This document shows, one piece after another, positions 1 to 11,076 of a stretch of 13,390 nt of DNA. Under the pieces are notes generated by a model that ran no database searches, was not told the origin of the DNA, and saw only the letters and a list, made by a program, of their open reading frames with translations. The position numbers and the translations under genes were made by a program. Each line of letters opens with the position of its first letter. Position 1 is the stretch's first letter. The stretch is taken from contig JBFXHX010000073.1 of assembly GCA_050176585.1 (NCBI GenBank), forward strand, positions 1 through 13,390, in the 5' to 3' direction. The DNA is from CAYYWP01 sp050176585 (lineage in GTDB: Bacteria > Desulfobacterota > Binatia > HRBIN30 > CADEER01).

Positions 1-438
1 ATCTTCAGCGACGGCACGCGGACGACCCGCGGCATGCGCGCAAATTGCCGGTCGCCCGCAGGAGTGTTCGTCACTGCCGTCGCCACTGGGCTGCCCACCG
101 CTGGAGCTGCGGGTGAGCACGCAGAACGCCAGCCGCCGGCACCCGTATTGCGGGGCGTTCGCGGGCCGGATCTGCGGACCAGGTGTCCGGAAATCGAACG
201 CCCGATGCCCCACGCGTTCCGAACGGCCGCCGAGCGCACACCGTCCGTACTGCAGATCACCCCCGGCTCCGCGCCGGTGCGGGTGTCGCATCACGCCGTG
301 TCCGCTGGGCGCTCCATGCTCGTCACACCCCACCGGGAGCTTCGCCAGCCGTCGGCGGCCGACAGCACCCACTGCCCTTGGCGCTCGATCGCTGCGCCAT
401 GCCGTGCGGCCACGGGTACGCCAAGAACACACTTGCGG
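1..438. other. non-coding 3' flank of the trehalose operon
   Basis: This stretch lies beyond the stop codon of the MalQ-TreY gene and no convincing gene is present. Long open frames cross it on both strands, but they have no recognisable domain and look like by-products of high GC. The only interpretable content is a degenerate copy of the treY 3' end at 315-386, listed separately. I saw no hairpin followed by a T run that would make a clear terminator for the operon. Confidence 0.6.
315..386 (-). pseudogene. degenerate second copy of the treY 3' end
   Basis: Positions 315-386 align with 463-537, the coding sequence for the last residues of the MalQ-TreY protein. By hand count 63 of 72 aligned bases are identical, with three single-base gaps, all missing from this copy. 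On the minus strand, a frame from 389 to a TGA at 291-293 reads ERQGQWVLSAAD, matching EREGRWVLSAAE of TreY. It then loses the frame and regains it near GVTSM (TreY: GVVTNM). The indels without selection on the frame mark it as a relic, not a gene. It could be a local tandem duplication of the gene tail, or the old tail left behind when the treY 3' end was replaced by recombination with a related copy. Confidence 0.72.
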
Positions 439-3400
439 TTAAGGTTCTACCGCCGCTGCGCCCATGTTCGTCACCACCCCGACCGGAAAGTTCGCCAGCA
501 CCTCGGCCGCCGACAGCACCCACCGGCCTTCGCGCTCACGCGCTTCGAGGGAAGTACCGTCGAGCAGACCGGTGAACCCGGCCGGCGCCATCGCTTGCGC
601 TGTGGCGCGGGCGCGCCCAGCGCGGTCGATGCGCGGCAGCTCGATCACGGTGTCGCCCCAGACCGCCTCTCCCAACGGCGGCTCCGGCCGCTGGCCGAGC
701 AATCGCGCATACAGCCGCGGCGCCACGACGACGATGCAGCCTCCATCGCGCACGCGCGCGAATGCGCACAGGTGGCTCGCGCGCTCCCCGCTGCTGACGA
801 GCGGCACGTAGCGCCCTTCGGCGAACAGCGCCGGCTGCGCGCGGCGGAACCGGAGCGTCTGGCAGATCAGGTAGAGCTTGGCGCGGCCGTCGCCGAGCTC
901 TTGGGTCAGCTGCCGCGCGCGCGCGGCCAGCCCGCCGGCGCCGCTGTCCATCCAGCTCGAGATATCGTCGAGCAGCGTGCGGCGCAGCGCGTAGTCCACC
1001 GGCCGGCGGTTGTCGGGGTCGACCAGCGAGAAGTCCCACAGCTCGCTCCCCTGATAGATGTCAGGCACGCCCGGCGCGGTCAGCTTGCAGAGCGTCTGCG
1101 ACAAGCTGTTCAGCAGCCCGAACCACGAGAGCCGGCGCGCGGTGGCGATGAGGTCGGCGAGGAACAAGTTGCCCTCGCGGCGCTCGAGGATGCCGTGCAC
1201 GAACTGGTGGAGCGCCTCCTCGTACGCCGCGTCGACGTTTGCCCAGCTCGTGTGCCGCTTCGCCTCGCGCGCCGCCTTCGCCATGTAGGCGTCGATCCGC
1301 TCGGTGTACGCGCGGAGCGCCGCGTCATCGAGCTCCTCGAGCGGCAGGCTGCCGAGCAGCGTCTGGTACAGCAGGTACTCATCGTCCCGCGCGGGAGCCG
1401 GGTGCGCGTGAACTTCGCGCTTGCGGCTGCGGTTCATGCGGTTCCACCGCGCGACCGTCCGGCGCCAGGCGCCGGGCGGCAGCTCCGACAGCACGTCGAG
1501 GCGCGCGCGGACGTCTTCCGACCGCTTCGTGTCGTGCGTGGAGGTCGCGAGCAGCTCGTGCGGCCAGTGGCGCGCCCGGTGCTGCGCATCGGCGTGAAAG
1601 GCGCGGACGCTGAGGCCGAACACGTCGGGCTCGCCGCCGACCTCGTTCAGCGAAGCCAACCGGGTGAACCGATAGAGCGCCGTATCTTCGACGCCCTTGG
1701 CCGTCACCGGGGCAGTCACCTGCTGGAACTTCATCGCGAATGCCCGCGCCCACTCGCGCACGGCCTCGGCCGCCGCGACACCCTCGCGGAGCAGCACCGC
1801 GCGCACGAAGTCGAACACCGCGGCATCGGTGCCCGCCGCGCGCCGCCGCGCGCTCGCCAGCGCCCATTCGATGTAGCGGCGGTCCTCGGCGGAGACCGAC
1901 TCGGCCACGTAGGTGCGGTAGACCGGGAAACACGCGATGACCTCCGCCAACGCCTGTCGCAAGGTGTTGGCGGTGAAATCGCGCGTGCTCCGCGTCGCGC
2001 GCGCGATGTGCACGAGCTGATTGGTGAGCACGTTGAGCTCGGCCGCGAGCGAAGTGCGCACGATCAAGTGCTTGGCTTCGTAGGCCGTCGACGCCCAATC
2101 GAGCGGCTCGCCGACGAAGCCCCGGTAGGCGCGATCCAGCCGCCGGCGTGCGCCCGCGTCGACGAACAGGCCGTTCACGACGTTCGCGAAGCGGTAGCCG
2201 GTCGTGCCGTGCACCGGCCACGCCGTCGGCAGATGCTCGAACCCCGCCGTGATCTTCTCGGCCACGAGATACAGCGGCAGCTCCTGCGGCGGGATCCTGC
2301 CGCCCTCCGGAGCCGCGGGCAGCGCCCCCGCCCGCTGCTGAACGCGGCGAAAGTACTGGGCCGGATCGTACAGCCCGTCGGGATGATCGACCCGCAACCC
2401 GTCCAGCTTGCCGTCCGCAATCAGCTCGAACGCGAGCCGGTGCGCGGCGTCGAACACGGCCTCGTTCTCCATGCGCAGCGCCGCGAGATCGTTCACGTCG
2501 AAGAAGCGCCGGTAGTTGATCTCGTCGGAGGCGACGCGCCAGTCCGCGAGGCGATAGGCCTGCCCTTCGAGCAGCGCGTGCAAGCGGTCGAAGCTGGCGG
2601 GATCGCCGGCCGTGCCCGCGTACTCGGTCGCGGCCGCCTCCAGCGCTTGCGCGAGGGCCGGATGGGCGGCGCACAGTGCGGCGAGCCGGCGCTTGAGCAA
2701 CTCCTTGTCCCGATCCCGCTCGTTGATCGCTTCGGCGGCCAGCTCGTCGCGCCCGGGCAGGTGGCGGAACGCTGCGCCGAGGCTCTCGAGCTCCAGCTGC
2801 TGCTCGGCACCCAGGCCGTCCCGCGCGATGAGCTGGGGCACGCGATCGAGGATCTGCGGATAGTCTCGCGGATCGATCGGAAACCGATGCTCGTGGTAGC
2901 AGATCGCAAACGCGCCCTGCTCGGGCTCGAAACGCAAGCGCAGCTCGCCGCGCTCGAGCACCACGCCGTACTGCTCACCGAGCACGGGGACGAGAATCTT
3001 GCCGGCCAGCGTCGGGTCGGCGGGCTGCCAGTCGATGTCGAAGAACTGCGCGTACATCGACGCCTGGCCGTTCTCGAGCACGTCCATCCACCACGCGTTG
3101 TCCGCGCCCATGATCCCGACGTGGTTCGGCACGATGTCGAGGATGTGCGCGAGGCCGTGCGCGCGCAGCGCATCGACGAAGTGCTCGAAGTCCTCGCGGC
3201 TGCCGATCTCGGGATTGAACGCGTTGTGATCGACCACGTCGTACCCGTGCGTGCTGCCCGCGCGGGCGCGGAAATAGGGCGAGCAGTAGACGTGGCTCAC
3301 GCCGAGGTCGGCGAGATACGGCACCAACGCCGCCGCGTCCCGGAACGTGAACCCCGCGTTGAGTTGCACCCGATAGGTGGCCCGCGGAATGACCGCGCGG

Positions 3401-5640
3401 CGCTGAGCCGGTAACGCCCGGCGCGCCGACGGCCGCTCGCGGCGCAGGTCGGCGGCGAGGCGCACCACGCGCTCGTCGGCGGACATGGATGCGAGCTCGA
3501 CCCCGAGCTTGCGCCGCCAGTTCGGGTGGCGCTCTTCGGTCGTGCCGGGCAGGTTCACCTGCTCGCGGGCCTCGAGCAGATCCTCCATCTGCACGGTGAA
3601 CAGCTTGGCCGGAGAGCGCGCGACATAGGTGTGCAGCGCGCGCGCGAGCTCCGCGGTCATCTGCGGGACCGAGAGCGGATCGCCGGTGATGCCGTCCGGC
3701 AGCAGCTGCTCGCGCGCGAGCGCCAGCAGTAGCTGTGCGCGCGTCTGGGCGCGCTCGACGATCCGGCGCTCGCGCGCCTCCTCGCTCGGGAACAAGCCGA
3801 GCTCGTTTTGCACGGCGAGATCGCGCCCCTCCCAGAACCCCGCCAGCGTCGGAAGATCGTGCGTGCTGATCGCCGCGAGCGCCTGGACCGGGTAGTCGGC
3901 CGGGGCGGCGAACGTCCCCTCCGCATCGCGCTCGAACAGCAGCAGCCGGTACGACAATACGCCGGCGTGCTCGAGGGCGGCGCGCACCGTCGACGACACG
4001 GTGCCGAGGTCCTCGCCGATGACCAGGCAGGCATTCCGCTCGCTCTCGAGCGCGATGATCCCGAGGAGGTCCTCCAGCGGATACGAGACGTAGGCGCCCT
4101 CCGCCGGTGACGCGCCCTCGGGGATGCAGTAGAGCCGCTCGAGACCCATCGCGTGATCGATGCGCAGCGCGCCGGTGTGCCGCATCGCGGTCCGCAGCAC
4201 GTCGACGAACGGCGCGTACGCCGCTTCCGCGAGCTGGCGCGGCAGCAACGGCGGCAGCCCCCAGTGCTGCCCCACCGCGTTGAAGGCATCGGGGGGCGCG
4301 CCGATGCTGGTGCTCGCCGCGAGAGCGCGCTGGTTGGCCCAGCTCTCGGCGCCGGTGGGATCCGCCGAGAGCGCGAGATCCCCGCACAGGCCGACTCCGA
4401 AGCCCAGCGCGAGCGCGCGCGCGCCCACCGCGCCGAGCTGCAAGTCGGCTTGCCACTGCAGATACTGATAGAATTCGAGCCGCGCCGCGTGCTCGCCGCA
4501 AAAGCGCGCGACGGCCGGTGACTCGGGATCGCGGTATTCACTCGGCCACACCGGCCAACCCCAAGTGCGCGCGTCCGTACCGTGGAAGTGCTCCTGCAGC
4601 GCCTCGAAGGCGGCGTGCAGGAAGAGCGCGCGCCCGCCGCGCTCTTGAAAAGCGCGGAACGCATACGCGCGAGGGGTGTGCGCCTCCAGATGCCGCTCGC
4701 GGAAGCTCGCATAGAGCTGCTCGAGGACGCCCAGCTTGCACTCGGCGACGCCGCGATAGTCGACCAACGGCGCGGCGCGCAGCTCGCGCAGGCGCGCCTG
4801 GAACTCGGGCGATCCGACGGTGGCGCGCGCCGCTTCGCACTCGCCGAAGTCGGCGATGCGCTCGGGATCCAGATACAGCGCGTTCAGGAACAGGCGGCTC
4901 GACGGGCTGTACGGGCTCGCGCGCTCCGGGTCGCGGAGGAACAGCGCGTGAAGCGGGTTGAGGGTCACGACGTCCGCACCCGCCTGCGCCGCCTGCTCGA
5001 GCGCGGCGTGCAGGTCGGTGAAATCCCCGATGCCCCAGTTCCGCGCCGAGCGCAGCGCGTAGAGCTGCACGGCGAGGCCCCAGACGCGGCCGGAGCCGCG
5101 CACCGCTTCCGGCTCGTAACAGCGATCGGGGACGACGATGAAGGTCGAGCGGGCGAACGTTTCGCCGCCGCGCAGCAGCAGGATCCGATGGTAGCCGAGC
5201 GGGGCCTCCGGTAGCGGCAGCCGGTACGCGGTGTACGGCGTGCCCTCGACCGAGGCGATCTCGAGCCGCTCGAGCTGTGCCGGCACGACGGTCGCCGTTT
5301 CGCGCCCGCCGCCCTCGCGCTCGATCACGAGCTCGAGCCCGTCCTCCGCGAGCGCCGCCGGAACGCGCAGCGCACAACTCGCCGGCAGCGCCGCGGCGCG
5401 GGCCACCGCAACCGGCGGCAGCACGCGGGCCCACACCGCGCGGTGCGCCTCCTTCAATCCGGCGCGCAGCTCGGCCTCGGTGCCCGCGGGCACTCCCATG
5501 CTGGCGAGCAACGCGCGGAGGCTCGCCTCGGGCACGACGTGCTCGCGCCCGAACACATCCTCCCAGCGCGTGGAGATACGGTGAACGGTGGCGAGCCGGT
5601 GGAGCAGGTCGCCGGCCGGCGACTGCTCAGCTCCCGGCAT
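439..5640 (-). CDS. malQ-treY: MalQ-TreY fusion: 4-alpha-glucanotransferase / maltooligosyltrehalose synthase
   Basis: A 1733-residue cytoplasmic protein joins two GH13/GH77-type enzymes. Residues 1 to about 735 are amylomaltase: an N-terminal domain to about 180, then the barrel with nucleophile D495 (ALRIDHAMG), acid/base E543 (IGEDLG) and D595 (STHDLP). A short Arg-rich linker (about 733-750) leads to maltooligosyltrehalose synthase, about 751-1733, with THGYDVVDHNAF (797-808), nucleophile D1085 (GLRVDHPDG), E1128 (LVAEKI), D1370 (STHDTKR) and the family block PGVPDIYQGSELWDFS (1523-1538). MalQ rebuilds longer maltodextrins from short ones; TreY turns the reducing-end glucose into an alpha,alpha-1,1 trehalosyl unit, the substrate of TreZ. 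The ATG overlaps the end of treZ by 14 bases, and a GGAG lies 7 bases upstream, suggesting translational coupling. No stop or frame break is seen at the junction. Both halves have about normal family length, so the fusion looks genuine, barring a sequencing indel near 3390-3440. Confidence 0.95.
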   Translation of the reverse strand: MPGAEQSPAGDLLHRLATVHRISTRWEDVFGREHVVPEASLRALLASMGVPAGTEAELRAGLKEAHRAVWARVLPPVAVARAAALPASCALRVPAALAEDGLELVIEREGGGRETATVVPAQLERLEIASVEGTPYTAYRLPLPEAPLGYHRILLLRGGETFARSTFIVVPDRCYEPEAVRGSGRVWGLAVQLYALRSARNWGIGDFTDLHAALEQAAQAGADVVTLNPLHALFLRDPERASPYSPSSRLFLNALYLDPERIADFGECEAARATVGSPEFQARLRELRAAPLVDYRGVAECKLGVLEQLYASFRERHLEAHTPRAYAFRAFQERGGRALFLHAAFEALQEHFHGTDARTWGWPVWPSEYRDPESPAVARFCGEHAARLEFYQYLQWQADLQLGAVGARALALGFGVGLCGDLALSADPTGAESWANQRALAASTSIGAPPDAFNAVGQHWGLPPLLPRQLAEAAYAPFVDVLRTAMRHTGALRIDHAMGLERLYCIPEGASPAEGAYVSYPLEDLLGIIALESERNACLVIGEDLGTVSSTVRAALEHAGVLSYRLLLFERDAEGTFAAPADYPVQALAAISTHDLPTLAGFWEGRDLAVQNELGLFPSEEARERRIVERAQTRAQLLLALAREQLLPDGITGDPLSVPQMTAELARALHTYVARSPAKLFTVQMEDLLEAREQVNLPGTTEERHPNWRRKLGVELASMSADERVVRLAADLRRERPSARRALPAQRRAVIPRATYRVQLNAGFTFRDAAALVPYLADLGVSHVYCSPYFRARAGSTHGYDVVDHNAFNPEIGSREDFEHFVDALRAHGLAHILDIVPNHVGIMGADNAWWMDVLENGQASMYAQFFDIDWQPADPTLAGKILVPVLGEQYGVVLERGELRLRFEPEQGAFAICYHEHRFPIDPRDYPQILDRVPQLIARDGLGAEQQLELESLGAAFRHLPGRDELAAEAINERDRDKELLKRRLAALCAAHPALAQALEAAATEYAGTAGDPASFDRLHALLEGQAYRLADWRVASDEINYRRFFDVNDLAALRMENEAVFDAAHRLAFELIADGKLDGLRVDHPDGLYDPAQYFRRVQQRAGALPAAPEGGRIPPQELPLYLVAEKITAGFEHLPTAWPVHGTTGYRFANVVNGLFVDAGARRRLDRAYRGFVGEPLDWASTAYEAKHLIVRTSLAAELNVLTNQLVHIARATRSTRDFTANTLRQALAEVIACFPVYRTYVAESVSAEDRRYIEWALASARRRAAGTDAAVFDFVRAVLLREGVAAAEAVREWARAFAMKFQQVTAPVTAKGVEDTALYRFTRLASLNEVGGEPDVFGLSVRAFHADAQHRARHWPHELLATSTHDTKRSEDVRARLDVLSELPPGAWRRTVARWNRMNRSRKREVHAHPAPARDDEYLLYQTLLGSLPLEELDDAALRAYTERIDAYMAKAAREAKRHTSWANVDAAYEEALHQFVHGILERREGNLFLADLIATARRLSWFGLLNSLSQTLCKLTAPGVPDIYQGSELWDFSLVDPDNRRPVDYALRRTLLDDISSWMDSGAGGLAARARQLTQELGDGRAKLYLICQTLRFRRAQPALFAEGRYVPLVSSGERASHLCAFARVRDGGCIVVVAPRLYARLLGQRPEPPLGEAVWGDTVIELPRIDRAGRARATAQAMAPAGFTGLLDGTSLEAREREGRWVLSAAEVLANFPVGVVTNMGAAAVEP

Positions 5641-7455
5641 CGCCGCGCTCCAGCAGCCAGGTCACGCTCCAGGGCGCGAGCTCCGCGGCGGCACTCGGCA
5701 GATGCGTGGCGAAGACGATGGTTCCGGCCGCGCGGGCCGGGGCGGGCACGGGATGCGCGCCGAGGTTGGCGAGCAAGCGCAGCGCCCCGCCGTCTTCCAT
5801 CCGCCAGTCCACGGCGAGACCTGCGTCCGGCCGCGCCGCGATGCACTGCGCCGAGCGGATCTGCGGAATGCGCGGCGCGATTTCCCGCCGGCGGATGGCG
5901 AGCAGCTCGCGATACCGGGCCAGCCAGCGTGCATGGCGCGGCTCCGCGAGCCTGCCCCAATCCAGGCGCGCGGAGCGAAAGGTCTCGGCGTCGGTCGGGT
6001 CCGGGACCGTCTGCCACACCGCGTCATCGCGGAAGCGCGAAAACTGCCCGAACTCGCGCCGCCGGCCCTCGCGCACCCGGGCCGCGAGCTCCGGTCCGAA
6101 ATCGCAGAAGTAGGGAAACGGCTCCAGCGCGCCCCACTCCTCGCCCATGAACAGCAGCGGCGGCGACGGCGCCAGGAGCACGACTGCGGCAGCGGCGAGC
6201 AACGCCTCCTCGCTGTGCGCGAGCTGCGCGAGCCGCTCGCCGAACGCGCGATTGCCGATCTGGTCGTGATTCTGGAGAAACGGCACGAACGCCGTCGGCG
6301 GCAGGTGCGCGCTGTGCTCACCGCGCGGCTGGTTGCGATCGTGCTGGGAGCGCTCGCCCTGGTAGGCGAAGCCCTCGGCGAGGCAGCGGCCGAGCAGCGC
6401 CTGCGACGCGCGCGCATAGTCGCCGTAATACCCCTCGGTCTCGCCGGTCAGAATGACGTGCAGACAGTGATGCTCGTCGTCGTTCCATTGTGCGTCGTAG
6501 CTCGCCGCGCCGCCCGGCGGCCCGAGATAGCGGGCTTCGTTGCTGAAGTTCTCGAGCACCAGGTGAATCGGGCGATCGCGGCCGGGTCCGGCGCGCACGG
6601 CGCGCGCGAGCTCGGTGAGAATGTGGGTCGGGCTGTCGTCGCGGATCGCGTGCACCGCGTCGAGGCGCAAGCCGTCGAAGTGGTATTCCGCCAACCAGTA
6701 CAGCGCGTTGTGAATGAAGAAATCGCGCACGGCGCGGCTGTCCTCGCCGTCGAAGTTGATCGCCGCGCCCCACGGCGTCTGATGCCGATCGGTAAAGAAC
6801 TGCGGCGCATACGCATGCAGGTAGTTCCCGTCGGGGCCGAAGTGGTTGTAGACCACATCGAGCATCACCGACAGGCCGCGCGCGTGCGCCGCGGAGACGA
6901 GCGCCTTGAGATCGTCCGGCGGCCCGTACGCCGCGTCCGGTGCGTACGGCAGCACGCCGTCGTACCCCCACCCGTGCCGCCCCGGGAAGTCTGCGAGGGG
7001 CATGAGCTCGATGGTGTTCACGCCGAGCGCCACCAGGTGATCGAGCCGACCGATGGCGCCCGCAAACGTGCCCTCGGGCGAGAACGCGCCCACATGGAGC
7101 TCGTAGATCACCGCTTCGTGCCACGGGCGGCCGCGCCAGTCGTCGTCGCGCCATTCGAAAGCCTCGGCGTCCACGACCGCGCTCGCGCCGTGCACGTCGT
7201 CGGGATTGGACCGCGAAGCCGGATCGGGCACCTCGAGCCCGCCGTCGATGCGGTACCGGTACCGGGTTCCCGCACCCGCCGCGTCGGTGCTGAGCTCGTG
7301 CCACCCGCCGGCTGCGGAGCGCATCGGGAGCGCCAGTGGCCCCTCGGCGCCGTAGAGCACGAGCTCCACCCGGCTGGCGGCCGGCGCCCACAGCCGAAAG
7401 CGCACTCGCTCGGCGTCGAGCTCGGCGCCGAACGGCAAGCGGTGGCGGCGCTTGC

Positions 7456-7459
<4 letters not shown>
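5627..7459 (-). CDS. treZ: malto-oligosyltrehalose trehalohydrolase (GH13)
   Basis: A 610-residue cytoplasmic enzyme that hydrolyses the alpha-1,4 bond next to the trehalosyl end of maltooligosyltrehalose, releasing free trehalose. An N-terminal beta-sandwich (HRLPFGAEL, RVRFRLWAPAAS, residues 6-29) precedes the barrel. It has DVVYNHFGPDGNYL (201-214), nucleophile D267 (FDGLRLDAVH), acid/base E303 (LVLENFSNEAR) and D399 (LQNHDQIGNR). LLFMGEEWGA and the closing beta-domain follow. Length is normal for the family. The ATG at 7459 sits in an ATGA that is also the end of glgX (4-base overlap); the reading frame stays open far upstream, but that extension lies inside glgX in another frame and has no TreZ similarity. 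GGAAGG lies directly against the ATG, too close for an ideal ribosome site, so reinitiation after glgX is likely. Directly upstream of malQ-treY, whose product makes its substrate. Confidence 0.95.
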
Positions 7460-9612
<2,153 letters not shown>

Positions 9613-9618
9613 GTGCCA

Positions 9619-9624
9619 CTCCTT
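9619..9624 (-). promoter_or_regulatory. ribosome binding site of glgX
   Basis: On the minus strand this reads AAGGAG, with six bases to the ATG at 9612. It is the strongest such site in the trehalose operon and fixes the glgX start at 9612 rather than 9651. It also fits glgX being the first translated gene of the operon, since treZ and malQ-treY start inside the gene before them. Confidence 0.8.
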
Positions 9625-9719
9625 GCTCACCGCCCAGACGCGCTGACGCACGGCGGCGCGCTGGTGGTTTCGCGTGCGCGATCTCCGCGCCGGTGCGCCT
9701 CTGCGGTTAACCCATTTGG

Positions 9720-10679
9720 CTACCGTCCCGAGACCGCGTGCGCAAGACCGTCCACCACCCGCGCCATCTTCTCGTAATCCAAGCGCTCCGCCGTGTCAGC
9801 AGCCGTGTGATAGGCGGGATCCCGAAACAGGGCCGTGTCGGTCACCATCACCGCCGGAATGCCGGCCCGCCAGAACGAGCGATGGTCGGACCAGGCGATG
9901 CCGGGAATGAACTCCGGCAGCGCCGCCCCTTCGGACGGAATGGTCGCGACGCGGCGGAACTCACCGATCAGCTGGCGGAGCAACCCCCGCGACGCCGGGT
10001 TGGCGACAAAGCCGATGAAGTTCCCGCGATCGGGGTAGAAGAGTCCCACGCCGGCCGGATACCGCTGGCTGCCGGGCTCGTCGCTGTACCAGCCGATGGT
10101 CTCCAGCGACAGCATGAACCGGATGCGCTCGGCCGCATGCGGGAAACGCTTCACGTACTCGGCGCTCCCCATACCTTCGCCGGTGCTGAAATAGGGCGCC
10201 TCCTCGTTGGCGAAGGCGACGAAGCGGATCGGCGTCTTCACGGGCTTGTCCCGCAGCAGCCGCGCGAGCTCGATGAGCGCGGCCACACCTGAGGCGTTGT
10301 CGTTTGCGCCCGGGGACCCCTCGGCGGAATCGTAATGCGCGCCGATGACGACGCTGGCACCGCCGCCGGGTTCAGCGGTCACCGCCTCTGCGTTGTGGAA
10401 CGTGCGGCCGCCGTAGACATACGGCTGGTGGCGCACCACATAGCCCGCGGCTTCGAGCTGCTGCGCGATGTAGGCGCGCGCGCGCTCGAGCCCAACGTAG
10501 TGGGCCTGATTCCGTTCGCCGATCTCGCTGGCCAGCATGACCACGTGCCCGCGCAGCCGATCCTGCACGGCGGCGAGCTCGGCGGAGAGCGGCGGCGGTG
10601 TTCCGCGGTACGACTCGCCGGGCATCGACCGTCCGCAAGCGGAGACGCTCAACGCTAAGAGCAATCCCGCGGTGCGCAC
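9720..10679 (-). CDS. M28-family zinc aminopeptidase, predicted lipoprotein
   Basis: A 319-residue predicted exported metallopeptidase, probably an aminopeptidase trimming peptides in the periplasm or at the outer membrane. From the chosen GTG (10679) the protein begins RTAGLLLALSVSAC, a short lipoprotein signal with lipobox VSAC and modified Cys at residue 15. The M28 metal centre is visible: H115 and D117 (GAHYDS), bridging D127 (GANDNASG), catalytic E159 with ligand E160 (FANEEAPYF), E193 (SLETIGWY) and H291 (AYHTAADT). The frame is open to ATGs at 10757 and 10730, giving up to 26 more hydrophilic residues. Those residues overlap, in another frame, a recognisable amidase remnant, lack good ribosome sites, and would lengthen the signal's n-region oddly, so I prefer 10679. 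The GGAG about 12 bases upstream of the GTG is farther than ideal. Substrate is unknown. It is separated from glgX by 107 bases and has no evident link with trehalose synthesis. Confidence 0.87.
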   Translation of the reverse strand: MRTAGLLLALSVSACGRSMPGESYRGTPPPLSAELAAVQDRLRGHVVMLASEIGERNQAHYVGLERARAYIAQQLEAAGYVVRHQPYVYGGRTFHNAEAVTAEPGGGASVVIGAHYDSAEGSPGANDNASGVAALIELARLLRDKPVKTPIRFVAFANEEAPYFSTGEGMGSAEYVKRFPHAAERIRFMLSLETIGWYSDEPGSQRYPAGVGLFYPDRGNFIGFVANPASRGLLRQLIGEFRRVATIPSEGAALPEFIPGIAWSDHRSFWRAGIPAVMVTDTALFRDPAYHTAADTAERLDYEKMARVVDGLAHAVSGR

Positions 10680-10695
10680 CGCCAGTGTCGGCTCC

Positions 10696-10920
10696 CAGCT
10701 GTTTCCAGTCTCCGGATTGCTCGAACGCATCGGCGGCTCGGTCAATGGCCGGCTCATCGAAGTGTTTGCCGACCGGCATCATGCTGACCGGCAATTCTTC
10801 GCGCATGCCGCATGGGACCGCCAGCCCCGGGTGCTGGGAGACGTCGAAGCACGCCGCGTTGGCGAGCGACTCGAGCGCGCGCTCGACGATCTCTTCCCGC
10901 GCGGCGCCGGGTTGCGGCAA
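10696..10920 (-). pseudogene. decayed C-terminal remnant of an amidase-signature enzyme
   Basis: About 75 codons in one minus-strand frame resemble the carboxyl end of amidase-signature family proteins (COG0154). The remnant reads from LPQPGAAREEIVERAL through FDVSQHPGLAVPCGMREELP and GKHFDEPAIDRAADAFEQ to SGDWKQL. The family pattern here is roughly NTAPFDVTGHPA..VPCG..DGLPVG....G.H.DE....AA.AFE. The Ser-cis-Ser-Lys catalytic core belongs far upstream and is absent: sequence before 10920 shows no amidase similarity in any minus frame I checked. Conserved Gly residues are replaced (QHP for GHP, ELPVSM for GLPVGL) and there is no in-frame stop where the protein should end. It therefore looks like a gene fragment left after deletion or insertion. 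The assignment rests on recalled family patterns, not a search. Confidence 0.68.
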
Positions 10921-11076
10921 CACAGCACGCCGCGTACTCGGCCGTCGTCCTGGTGTGGCCGCGACACCCGTCGCCGCTCCGCGCCACCGAGAACGAGCAC
11001 GGGTCCCGCGGCTACATTCGGAGTGGTTTAGCGGCCGCGATGGGGCGCGTGGCAAATCACCCGGCCGTCGTATGGC
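10758..11076. other. gap between peptidase and MBL-fold genes
   Basis: This gap holds most of the amidase remnant (to 10920). From 10921 to 11076 I see no gene, clear promoter or terminator. Open frames on both strands here are short or lack recognisable content. The loss of amidase similarity near 10920 may mark an old deletion or insertion breakpoint, but no insertion-sequence ends or target duplications are visible. Confidence 0.55.

Noticed and set aside
187..243. A possible third copy of the treY tail (CCGGAAA and CGGCCGCCGA blocks), and a shared TGTTCGTCAC at 65-74.
   Set aside because: Matches are short, spacing differs from the live gene, and high GC makes such blocks likely by chance.
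34..3414. An 1126-codon open frame on the plus strand antisense to the treY half.
   Set aside because: It is a codon-position shadow of the GC-rich fusion gene: Arg/Ala/Val/Glu-rich text with no domain, while the opposite strand carries unmistakable TreY motifs.
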